Program-made: the position numbers and the translations under genes
The notes under the pieces: model-generated
The model's input: the letters and a program-made list of their open reading frames with translations, nothing else
Database searches by the model: none
What the model was told of the DNA's origin: nothing
In this document: piece after piece, positions 1 to 14,582 of the stretch
Numbering within the stretch: the stretch's first letter is position 1
How the letters are laid out: each line of letters opens with the position of its first letter
Assembly (NCBI RefSeq): GCF_024584515.1
Contig: NZ_CP102173.1
Location: forward strand, 1,984,001-2,048,000
DNA length: 64,000 bases
Origin: Aeromicrobium wangtongii
Lineage (GTDB): Bacteria > Actinomycetota > Actinomycetes > Propionibacteriales > Nocardioidaceae
Direction of reading: 5' to 3'

Positions 1-8
1 TCAGCCGA

Positions 9-659
9 TCAGCTGACGGACTCGATGACGACATCCTTGGCCGGTGCGACGCCGTCGGGACCGTTGCCTTCCTTCTCGATGTCCTGGGCGACCTTGAGGC
101 CGGCCGCGTCGACCGTGCCGAAGACGGTGAACTCCGGTCGCAGATCGGCTTCCGCGAGGACGATGAAGAACTGCGATCCGTTCGTGTCGGGGCCGGCATT
201 CGCCATCGCGAGCGTCCCGGCCGGGTAGGTCTCGGAGCCGCTGAGCTCGTCGCCGAAGCTGTAGCCCGGTCCGCCCGTGCCGGTGGCCGTGGGATCGCCG
301 CACTGCAGCACGAAGCCGGGCACCAGACGGTGGCACTTCGTGCCGTCGTAGTAGCCCTGCTCGGCCAGCGAGATGAACGAGTTGACGGTGCACGGTGCCG
401 TGTCGGGCTTCAGTGTGGCCTTGATGGCACCGCGGTTGGTCTTGATGGTGATCTGGTCCGCGCTCTTCGGCTCGGTCGGGGGCAGCTTGGCCTTCTTGCC
501 CGGCTCCTCGCCCTCGGTGTAGGTGCAGGTCCCGTCCGAGGCCGGTGCCTTGGACGAGGCGGCCGGCTTGTCGGCCGAGTCGTCGTCGGAGCCACCGCAT
601 GCGGTCAGCAGGGTCAACAGGGCCGTGGCCGCCGCGGCGGCAGCAAGACGAGAACGCAT
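9..659 (-). CDS. Cyclophilin-type peptidyl-prolyl isomerase, lipoprotein
   Basis: Predicted lipid-anchored peptidyl-prolyl cis-trans isomerase of 216 residues that should help fold proteins outside the membrane. The start is the ATG opening a lipoprotein signal: residues 1-20 form a short basic then hydrophobic leader ending in lipobox LTAC, with the lipidated cysteine at 21 and an Asp/Ser/Ala-rich linker behind it. In-frame codons further upstream add no signal. The cyclophilin domain spans roughly 68-215 and shows the blocks HRLVPGF and NGSQFFI; the aromatic residue that usually precedes HRL is cysteine here. The gene starts 31 bp past the argH stop in the same direction, so read-through from the arginine operon is possible although the roles are unrelated. 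The family call is firm; the substrate is unknown. Confidence 0.9.
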   Translation of the reverse strand: MRSRLAAAAAATALLTLLTACGGSDDDSADKPAASSKAPASDGTCTYTEGEEPGKKAKLPPTEPKSADQITIKTNRGAIKATLKPDTAPCTVNSFISLAEQGYYDGTKCHRLVPGFVLQCGDPTATGTGGPGYSFGDELSGSETYPAGTLAMANAGPDTNGSQFFIVLAEADLRPEFTVFGTVDAAGLKVAQDIEKEGNGPDGVAPAKDVVIESVS

Positions 660-690
660 GCCGCCGAGCCTAGCCAACGTCCCTGTGACG

Positions 691-4709
<4,019 letters not shown>

Positions 4710-4713
<4 letters not shown>

Positions 4714-5678
4714 GGCTTGTCCTTGTCGACGCTCGTGGCGTACAGCGCGGTGCGGATGCGGGTCGGCGCGCCCGGCACGACCTGCGTGCCGACGCCCTCG
4801 TCGGTGAAGATCTCCAGCAGGACCGAGTGCGGCTCGCGCCCGTCGACGACCGTCGCCCGGCGGACACCCTCCTGCACCGCCTTGAGGCAGGCGGTCATCT
4901 TGGGAATCATGCCGGTCGCGAGGGTGGGGATCAGCTCGGCGAGCGCCTCCGGGCTGATCTCGCCGATGACGTCCGAGCTGTTCGGCCAGTCGGCGTACAG
5001 GCCTTCGACATCGGTCAGCACCAGCAGCTTCTCGGCGCCCAGGGCGATCGCGAGCGCCGCCGCGGCGGTGTCCGCGTTGACGTTGTGCACCTGGCCCGAG
5101 GCGTCCGGGGCGACGGTCGACACGACCGGGATGCGGCCCGCGTCGATGAGATCCTGCACGGCCTCGGGGCGGACGCCGACGACCTCGCCGACCAGTCCGA
5201 TGTCGGTCTCGACGCCGTCGATGACCGGCATCGTCCGCTTCGCGCGGAACAGGCCGCCGTCCTCACCGGACAAGCCGACCGCGAGGTCACCGTGCTGGTT
5301 GAGCAGGCCCACGAGCTCGCGGCCGACCTGCCCGGTCAGAACCATCCGGACGACCTCCATCGTCTCAGGGGTCGTGACCCGCAGACCGCCGCGGAACTCC
5401 GACTCGATGCCCAGCTTGTCCAGCATCGTGTTGATCTGCGGGCCGCCGCCGTGCACGACGACGGGCTTGAAGCCCGCCATCCGCAGGAACACGATGTCCT
5501 CGGCGAAGGCGCGCTTGAGGGCCTCGTCGGTCATGGCGTTGCCGCCGTACTTCACCACGATGACCTTGCCGTGGTACTTCTTCAGCCACGGCAGGGCCTT
5601 GGCGAGCGTGGCGGCCTGGCCGGTCGCCTTCGTCCACTCCTCGGCGTTCCACTCGTGGTCGGGGGTGTCAGGGCTCAT
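4710..5678 (-). CDS. argB: Acetylglutamate kinase
   Basis: Phosphorylates N-acetylglutamate, the usual feedback-controlled step of the acetylated arginine pathway. The 322-residue protein has the amino-acid-kinase nucleotide loop VVKYGGNAM at 41-49, the substrate loop VVHGGGPQI near 77-85, and [11 protein letters not shown] for ATP binding. The first 30 residues form an N-terminal helix of the kind found in arginine-sensitive hexameric enzymes, so arginine inhibition is likely, by inference. The start is the ATG overlapping the argJ stop. Coupled to argD downstream by ATGA. Confidence 0.97.
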
Positions 5679-6826
5679 GAGGAGTACGCCGAGTTCTCGT
5701 GGACGTAGGCCTGGGTCAGGTCGTTGGTCCAGATGGTGCCCGACTGGTCGCCGGACTTGAGGTCGATCGTGACCGAGACCGCGCGGGCCTCCAGGTCGAT
5801 GGAGTCGGGGGACTCCCCCGGTCCACTGTTGCGGCACACCCAGACGCCGTTGAGCGCCACGTCCAGGTCGGCCGGGTCGAAGACCGCCTGCGTCGTGCCG
5901 ACCGAAGCGAGGATGCGTCCCCAGTTGGGGTCCTTGCCGAAGATCGCGCACTTGAACAGGTTGCTGCGGGCCACGGAACGTCCGACCTCGAGCGCGTCGT
6001 CGACCGACGCGGCGTTCACGACCTCGATCGCGATCTCGTGGTCGGCGCCCTCGGCGTCGGCGAGCAGCTGCATCGCCAGGTCACGGCACACCTCGGTGAC
6101 GGTGGCGGTGAGCTCGTCGGGATCCGGGGTGACGCCCGAGGCGCCCGACGCCATCAGCAGCACGGTGTCGTTGGTCGACTGGCAGCCGTCGGAGTCGAGC
6201 CGGTCGAAGGTCTGCGCGGTGGCCGCGCGCAGGACGGCGTCCGCGGTCGCGGAGTCGATGTCGGCGTCGGTCGTGATGACCACGAGCATCGTCGCCAGGG
6301 CGGGAGCCAGCATGCCGGCACCCTTGGCCATGCCGCCGACGGCATATCCGTCGCCGCGGGCCACGGCCTCCTTCGCGACGCTGTCGGTCGTCATGATCGC
6401 CGTGGCCGCGGTGTGGCCGCCGTCCGGGCTCTGCCCCTCGACGGCCGCACGGACGCCGGACAGCAGCGCCTCGCGGTCGTTGAGCAGGCCGATGAGCCCG
6501 GTCGAGCACACCTGGACGTCGATCGCGCCGACGTCGAGCAGCTCGGCGACGGTCTCGGCCGTCCGGTGCGTGATGGCGAAGCCCTCGGCGCCCGTGTAGC
6601 AGTTGGCGCCGCCGGAGTTGATGACCACCGCGGCGGCCGAGCCGCCCTTGATGGCCTCCTGGCTCCACAGCACCGGATTGGCCTTGCAGCGGTTGGACGT
6701 GAAGACGGCCGCTGCGTCCTTCGACGGCCCCTGGTTGACGACCACGGCGACATCTGGCGCGCCGGTCGACTTCAGGCCGGCGGCGACGCCGTGCGCGGTG
6801 AATCCCTGGGGAGCTGTGACGCTCAT
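5675..6826 (-). CDS. argJ: Bifunctional ornithine acetyltransferase / N-acetylglutamate synthase
   Basis: Moves the acetyl group from N-acetylornithine to glutamate, making the pathway cyclic; many homologues can also use acetyl-CoA. The 383-residue precursor should cut itself between Ala178 and Thr179 in the motif [10 protein letters not shown], freeing Thr179 as the nucleophile, as in the ArgJ/OAT family. KGAGM just before it is also typical. The stop overlaps the argB start. A 52-bp gap, containing a repeat-like stretch, separates it from argC, the only sizeable gap between argC and argH. Whether it is mono- or bifunctional cannot be read from sequence. Confidence 0.96.
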   Translation of the reverse strand: MSVTAPQGFTAHGVAAGLKSTGAPDVAVVVNQGPSKDAAAVFTSNRCKANPVLWSQEAIKGGSAAAVVINSGGANCYTGAEGFAITHRTAETVAELLDVGAIDVQVCSTGLIGLLNDREALLSGVRAAVEGQSPDGGHTAATAIMTTDSVAKEAVARGDGYAVGGMAKGAGMLAPALATMLVVITTDADIDSATADAVLRAATAQTFDRLDSDGCQSTNDTVLLMASGASGVTPDPDELTATVTEVCRDLAMQLLADAEGADHEIAIEVVNAASVDDALEVGRSVARSNLFKCAIFGKDPNWGRILASVGTTQAVFDPADLDVALNGVWVCRNSGPGESPDSIDLEARAVSVTIDLKSGDQSGTIWTNDLTQAYVHENSAYSS

Positions 6827-6878
6827 GCCGGGGCCCCCGCGGAAGCGTGAGCGCAGCGAGCGGTTGCGTGGGGAAGGC

Positions 6879-9437
<2,559 letters not shown>

Positions 9438-9498
9438 TTCGGGGTGGGGCTGTCCGGGATGTCTAGGACGCGCGCCACGGGGCAAATATGCAGACACC

Positions 9499-11655
9499 AT
9501 GACATCACGTGGGGCCACGGAGGGACCCGCGACCCGCCGGGGCCGGCGTCGCGGCGACCGCAGCACGGCCTCGGGCCGCTCCGGCACGTTCCGGCCCGAC
9601 ATCCAGGGCATGCGCGGGCTGGCGGTGCTGCTGGTCGTCGTCCACCACGCCTGGCCCGACGTCCTGCCCGGCGGCTTCGTCGGCGTGGACATGTTCTTCA
9701 CGGTGTCCGGGTTCGTGATCGGGTCACTGCTGCTCGGCGAGATCGGCCGGACCGGTGCGGTGGACCTGTACGACTTCTGGACCCGCCGGGCGCGCCGCAT
9801 CCTGCCCGCATCGCTGCTGGTGCTCGGCGCCACGCTGACCGCGACGTGGCTGTGGGCACCTGCGACCCAGCGTCGTGCGATCGGCGACGACGGGCTCTGG
9901 GCCACGCTGTTCGCCGCGAATCTGCGGTTCATCCAGCAGGGCACCGACTACGCGGCCGCGGACCGCGACCCGTCGCCGTTCCAACACTTCTGGTCCCTGG
10001 CGGTCGAGGAGCAGTTCTACCTGGCCGTCCCGGTGATCGTCGCGGTCTGCGCGGGCGTTGCCGTCCGCCGCGGCTGGGCCACCCGCCGGTTGCTCGCCCT
10101 GGTCATGGTGGCCGTCTGCGTGCTGTCGTTGGCGTACTCGGTCCACCTGACGTCCGCCAGTCCGACCGCCGCGTACTTCTCACCGTTCACCCGCGCCTGG
10201 CAGCTCGCCGCCGGGGTCGCCGCCGCCTGCGTCGTGCCATTCCTCGCCCGCCGCTGCGACGAGCTGCGGGACGCCCTCGGCGTCGCCGGGCTCCTCGGGC
10301 TCGGCGCCACCATCGCACTGCTCGCCGAGACCGGGATCGGCGGCACCGGCTATCCCTCCTACCTGTCCGCGGCGCCCACGCTCAGCACCGTGGCCGTCCT
10401 GCTGGCCGGCGCCGGCCGTCCAGGCCTCGGCGCACAGGTCCTGTCGTACGCTCCCCTGCGCCACGTCGGCGACATCTCGTACTCGCTGTACCTGTGGCAC
10501 TGGCCCGTGCAGATCGTCGCGGCGTGGCTCGTCGCCACCGGACCGCTCGTGAACGGCCTGCTGATGCTGCTCTCGTACGTGCTGGCCGTGCTCTCGTACC
10601 GGCTGGTGGAGAACCCGGTGCGGCGGTCCTCGTCGCTGGCGAGCAGGCGGTGGGTCACGGCCGCGGCCGCGATCTGCTGCATCGGTGTCGTCTCGGCGTG
10701 CGCGAGCCGGGTGGCTGCGTTCGACCCGCGCGTCGCCGTGCGGGTCGCGTCCGCGCCTGCTGCCCCCACGCCGCCCGCGGACCGACCGGGACCCGGCCGC
10801 ACGACCGAGTTCGACCTGCGCCCGTCACAGCTGCCGAGCGGCTCGTCCCGGATCCGGATCGATGCTGCGACGGTCCTCGCCGACTACGTGGACCTGGCTC
10901 AGAAGGGATGCCAACGCGGGTACGTCGGCACGTCCTCGCTGCCCGATCCCGCCACCTGCACCTTCGGCGACGGCCGGCGGACGTTCTACCTGGTCGGCGA
11001 CTCGATGGCGACCGCGCTGACCCCCGCCGTCGGACGCGCCGCGGACCGGGTCGGGGCCCGGCTGCGGGTCATGGCGAAGGCGAGCTGCACCCTGGCGACG
11101 GGCGTCACGGTCCACAAGGACGAGGTCGGCGGCGCGTACCGCTCGTGCGACCGGTTTCGGGCCGACCTGCTCGACCACCTCGAGCAGGAGAAGCCGGATG
11201 CCGTGTTCATGGTCAACTCCAACGGCTCGGCCGCCGGCCAGGTCGACAGGGACGGCCGGCGCACCCGGGCGTCCACGTGGCAGCGGGCCACCACGGCGGG
11301 CCTGGTGAGGACGGTCCAGCGGCTGCGCGCGGCAGGCATCCCGGTCGTCCTGATCGAGAACCCGGCGCGGCCCGGTGATGACGACCGCGCCACCGGCTGC
11401 CTCCTCGACGGCGGCACCGTCAAGGAGTGCACCTTCACGGACACGCCGGCCGTCGGCGCTTACGAGCGGGCCCATCGACGTCTGGCCGGTCGGGTGCCGC
11501 TGGTGCGCGTCAACACCCACATCTGCCCGGAGCACCGTTGCAGGCCGATCCTCGGCGATGTCGTGGTGTGGCGCGACGACTCGCACTTCACCAGGACGTA
11601 CGCCCGGGTCCTCGCGCCCGCCTTCGTCCGCGCCGCCCGGCACGTCCTGCGCTGA
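9499..11655 (+). CDS. Acyltransferase-3 / SGNH fusion (OafB-type O-acyltransferase)
   Basis: Probable integral membrane O-acyltransferase that acylates a surface glycan, 718 residues. The N-terminal half is an acyltransferase-3 domain with about ten membrane segments; it opens with RPDIQGMRGLAVLLVVVHHA, which includes the conserved Arg-Gly-hydrophobic-His pattern, and has FWSLAVEEQFYL further in. From about residue 440 the protein is extracellular and forms an SGNH hydrolase-like domain with the GDS block (LVGDSMATAL) and a C-terminal DDSHFT (Asp-x-x-His). The first 35 residues are Arg/Ser/Gly-rich. No strong ribosome-binding site precedes the chosen ATG, so the start is the least certain point. 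It diverges from argG; the acyl acceptor is unknown. Confidence 0.88.
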   Translation: MTSRGATEGPATRRGRRRGDRSTASGRSGTFRPDIQGMRGLAVLLVVVHHAWPDVLPGGFVGVDMFFTVSGFVIGSLLLGEIGRTGAVDLYDFWTRRARRILPASLLVLGATLTATWLWAPATQRRAIGDDGLWATLFAANLRFIQQGTDYAAADRDPSPFQHFWSLAVEEQFYLAVPVIVAVCAGVAVRRGWATRRLLALVMVAVCVLSLAYSVHLTSASPTAAYFSPFTRAWQLAAGVAAACVVPFLARRCDELRDALGVAGLLGLGATIALLAETGIGGTGYPSYLSAAPTLSTVAVLLAGAGRPGLGAQVLSYAPLRHVGDISYSLYLWHWPVQIVAAWLVATGPLVNGLLMLLSYVLAVLSYRLVENPVRRSSSLASRRWVTAAAAICCIGVVSACASRVAAFDPRVAVRVASAPAAPTPPADRPGPGRTTEFDLRPSQLPSGSSRIRIDAATVLADYVDLAQKGCQRGYVGTSSLPDPATCTFGDGRRTFYLVGDSMATALTPAVGRAADRVGARLRVMAKASCTLATGVTVHKDEVGGAYRSCDRFRADLLDHLEQEKPDAVFMVNSNGSAAGQVDRDGRRTRASTWQRATTAGLVRTVQRLRAAGIPVVLIENPARPGDDDRATGCLLDGGTVKECTFTDTPAVGAYERAHRRLAGRVPLVRVNTHICPEHRCRPILGDVVVWRDDSHFTRTYARVLAPAFVRAARHVLR

Positions 11656-11690
11656 AGCGACGCGGACCCGTGGGTCCCTAGGATGCAGCC

Positions 11691-13487
11691 ATGAATCGCA
11701 ACGTGCTGCGGGTCGTCGCCCTGCTCGTGACCGCGGCACTGGTCGTCCTGCCGGCCGTGGTCTCGGCGATCCCATCGGACGAGACCCCCGGCCCCGACCC
11801 GGTCAGGATCACCGATTACCGGGTCGACCAGGTCCTGACCGCCGACGGGACCCTCGTGGCCAAGGAGACGCTCACGACACAGTTCCCGGCCGGGCGGCAC
11901 GGGATCTTCCGGTTCTGGGACCTGAAGGACCCCCAGGACGAGCACGTGCGGCTGAACCCCGAGAAGATCCGGGTGCAGATGGACGGCGACGCGGTGCCCG
12001 TCGAGCTGCAGTGGCAGATGGGACGACGTCTGCGCGTGGCCAAGATCGGCGACCCCGACTCCACCGTGCCGGCCGGCGAGCACACGTACACGATCAGCTA
12101 CGTCGTCAAGGGCGCGCTGGCGCCGGCGAGCGCAGGCGGTGGCTCGTCGACCTCCAGCTGGGCCGAGGACGAGCCGACTGCGTCGGTCTTCTACTGGAAC
12201 GTGATCCCCCAGGGCTGGCAGACCGACATCGATCGCACGACGATCCGGATGACGTTGCCGGCCGCCGCCGGACCGGTGCAGTGCACATCCGGGCTCGACA
12301 GCAGCGGCGAGTGCGAGATCGAGGGCGAAGGCACCGACGTGGTGACCGTCTCGACCGGTGCGCTGCCGCCACACACCCCCGTCACCGTCCGCATCGGGCT
12401 GCCCGTCGCGACACCTGACCGGGTGAGCGTGCCGTGGCCCGTTGCAGCCGACCGCGCCCTCGGACGTTCGGTCGGCACGCTGGCAGGTGTCCTGGTGCTG
12501 GCCATCGCGCTCGGCGTGCTCGGCTACCTGCTCGAGCGACGGTCACGCGAGGACGAGCCCGGCTTCCCGGTCATGTACGAGCCCCCCGCCGGGCTCGGGC
12601 CCGTCCAGACGGCCTACCTGGCCGACGAGGCCGTCCCGCAACGTGGCCTCGTGGCGACCTTGCTCTACCAGGCCGAGCAGGGTCTGACCACCCTGACGCG
12701 CAACGACGACGACAGCTGGACGATCGTCGGCGTCGGCGACGCGGACGCCTGGAGCCGCACCGACGACATCACCCGCTTCGTGGGCACGTCGCTGGGGGTG
12801 ACCGATCCGGGCGCGACGTTCACCGCGAGCAAGGAGGCGGTCGAGGCCGGCGAGACGCTTCAGGCGACCAAGGCCGCCCTGGCCGTGGAGACTGGCACGT
12901 GGGCCGACGGCATCGGCGTGCAGCGGCAGGTGTCGTCCGAGGTGCGGTCGCGCCTCGCAGTGATGTTCGCCGGGATCGCGCTGCTGGTCGTCGGCATCAT
13001 CTGGCACCCGCCGGCGTCGGTGTATCTGCTTCCCCTCGGCGCCTTCGTGATCGGCGGTGCCGGTCTGCTGACCCGCGGCGTCGGCACGCGGCGCACCACC
13101 CTGGGCCGTGAGCTGTGGTCGAAGGCCGGCGGCTTCGAGCGGCTGCTGTCCACGACGTCGGCCAAGGACCGGTTCGACTTCAGCGGACGCCGGGAGCTGT
13201 ACACCGCATTCGTCCCGTACGCCGTCGCTTTCGACTGCGCCGACCGTTGGGCCCGCAAGTACGAGACCAGCACGGGCACCCCGGCGCCCACGCCCGTCTG
13301 GCTCGCCGGCGGCGCAGGAGTCGGCGCGTCCGCCCGCGGCGGCGATCCGCTGGGCGGCTTCGAGTCCTCGCTCGCCGCGGCCGTCGGCGCCTACGCGGCC
13401 ACGCAGTCGTCCTCGTCGTCCGGTGGAGGGGGCGGCAGCTTCAGCGGCGGTGGCGGCGGAGGGGGCGGTGGCGGCGGCTCCTGGTAG
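11691..13487 (+). CDS. DUF2207 membrane protein with glycine-rich tail
   Basis: Conserved actinobacterial membrane protein of 598 residues, function not established. Residues 1-26 are a cleavable signal peptide. An extracytoplasmic beta-rich DUF2207 domain follows (to about 255), then a membrane segment near 262-283, a cytoplasmic region, and two further membrane segments near 423-440 and 444-460. The last 25 residues are almost only glycine with a few serines, ending GGSW, a low-complexity tail typical of this family. It lies 36 bp after the acyltransferase gene and 53 bp before lemA. The DUF2207-LemA pairing is common and suggests a joint envelope role; that part is inference. Confidence 0.88.
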   Translation: MNRNVLRVVALLVTAALVVLPAVVSAIPSDETPGPDPVRITDYRVDQVLTADGTLVAKETLTTQFPAGRHGIFRFWDLKDPQDEHVRLNPEKIRVQMDGDAVPVELQWQMGRRLRVAKIGDPDSTVPAGEHTYTISYVVKGALAPASAGGGSSTSSWAEDEPTASVFYWNVIPQGWQTDIDRTTIRMTLPAAAGPVQCTSGLDSSGECEIEGEGTDVVTVSTGALPPHTPVTVRIGLPVATPDRVSVPWPVAADRALGRSVGTLAGVLVLAIALGVLGYLLERRSREDEPGFPVMYEPPAGLGPVQTAYLADEAVPQRGLVATLLYQAEQGLTTLTRNDDDSWTIVGVGDADAWSRTDDITRFVGTSLGVTDPGATFTASKEAVEAGETLQATKAALAVETGTWADGIGVQRQVSSEVRSRLAVMFAGIALLVVGIIWHPPASVYLLPLGAFVIGGAGLLTRGVGTRRTTLGRELWSKAGGFERLLSTTSAKDRFDFSGRRELYTAFVPYAVAFDCADRWARKYETSTGTPAPTPVWLAGGAGVGASARGGDPLGGFESSLAAAVGAYAATQSSSSSGGGGGSFSGGGGGGGGGGGSW

Positions 13488-13540
13488 ATCAGCACGACCG
13501 GCACGTCCCCATCGACCTCACCACCCAGCAGGAGGAATCC

Positions 13541-14101
13541 ATGACCATCGTCCTCATCATCGTCGGCATCGTCGTCGTCCTGGCGCTGTTCGCCGTGTAC
13601 GCCTTCAACCGGCTCCGCCGTCTCGACATCGGAGCCCAGGAGGCACTGGGCGGCATCGACGTGCAGCTCACCCGCCGCGCCGACCTGATCCCGAACCTCG
13701 TCAACACCGTCAAGGGCTATGCCGAGCACGAGCGCGGGGTGTTCGAGGAGGTGACGCGCGCCCGGACGTCCGTCAAGACCGCGGCGGACCACGGGAGCGT
13801 GCCGGAGAAGGCAGAGGCACAGGCCCAGCTCGACCGGGCGATCGTCGACGTGCTGGCGGTCGCCGAGGCGTATCCCGACCTGAAGGCGTCCACGAACTTC
13901 GTGGAGTTGCAAAAGGAGCTGTCGGACACCGAGAACAAGATCTCGTTCGCCCGTCAGTACTACAACGACGCCGTCGCATCGCTGAACAAGATCGTCCAGA
14001 CGATCCCCTGGCTGCTGTTCACCGGCCTCGCCGGCGTGAAGCCCCGCGAGTTCTACAACGCTCCCGACACCCACCAGGCCCCGCCCACCGTCACCTTCTG
14101 A
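13541..14101 (+). CDS. lemA: LemA family protein
   Basis: Small membrane-anchored LemA family protein, 186 residues. Residues 2-21 form one hydrophobic anchor (TIVLIIVGIVVVLALFAVYA) followed by the family block FNRLRRLDIGAQEALGGIDV, long helices, and the C-terminal KPREFYNA. A clear ribosome-binding site (AGGAGG) five bases before the ATG fixes the start over longer in-frame readings. It follows the DUF2207 gene by 53 bp and is probably co-transcribed. The gene ends 12 bp before the large inverted 21-bp array that separates it from convergent pheT. Biochemical role unknown. Confidence 0.93.
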   Translation: MTIVLIIVGIVVVLALFAVYAFNRLRRLDIGAQEALGGIDVQLTRRADLIPNLVNTVKGYAEHERGVFEEVTRARTSVKTAADHGSVPEKAEAQAQLDRAIVDVLAVAEAYPDLKASTNFVELQKELSDTENKISFARQYYNDAVASLNKIVQTIPWLLFTGLAGVKPREFYNAPDTHQAPPTVTF

Positions 14102-14113
14102 CCCACCCCCACC

Positions 14114-14564
14114 GCTGACGCGTGGGTTATGAACGCTGACGCGTGGGTTATGAACGCTGACGCGTGGGTTACGAACGCTGACGCGTGAGTTATGAACGCC
14201 GACGCGTGGGTTATGAACCCTGACGCGTGGGTTACGAACGCTGACGCGTGAGTTATCGACCCTGACGCGTGGGTTACGAATGCCGACGCGTGGCTTGGCG
14301 ACTCTGACGCGTGAGTTACGAATACCCGCCAGCGTTCACAAGCCACGCATCAGCGTGCGCAACCCACGCCTGGCCCCGCGCAAGCCACGCGTCAGCGTGC
14401 GCAAGCCACGCCTCAGCGTGCGCAACCCACCCCTCGCCCCGCGCAAGCCACGCGTCAGCGTGCGCAAGCCACGCCTCAGCGTGCGCAACCCACGCCTCGC
14501 CCCGCGCAAGCCACGCGTCAGCGGGCGCAAGCCACGCGTCAGCGTGCGTAACCCACGCGTCAGC
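14114..14564. repeat. Mirror-inverted array of 21-bp units
   Basis: Ten head-to-tail 21-bp units in one orientation (14114-14323; typical unit GCTGACGCGTGGGTTATGAA plus C) are followed, after a 10-bp centre, by eleven units of the same sequence in reverse orientation (14334-14564). Most units keep the ACGCGT core and the GGGTTA or GAGTTA block; the inverted arm diverges more. Both flanks carry C-rich and G-rich counterparts, so the symmetry extends beyond the units. The array fills the gap between convergent lemA and pheT. It has no spacers and no convincing gene. It could form a very large hairpin or a helically phased protein-binding array, or act as a two-way transcription barrier; no role is proven. 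Confidence 0.92.
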
Positions 14565-14582
14565 GATGGGGGTGGGGTGTGG

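Noticed and set aside
14053..14346. Minus-strand frame encoding FVTHASA repeats
   Set aside because: Same period effect; it overlaps the lemA 3' end antisense and lacks a start signal.
14114..14564. CRISPR array
   Set aside because: Units abut directly without variable spacers, orientation flips in the middle, and no cas genes are near.
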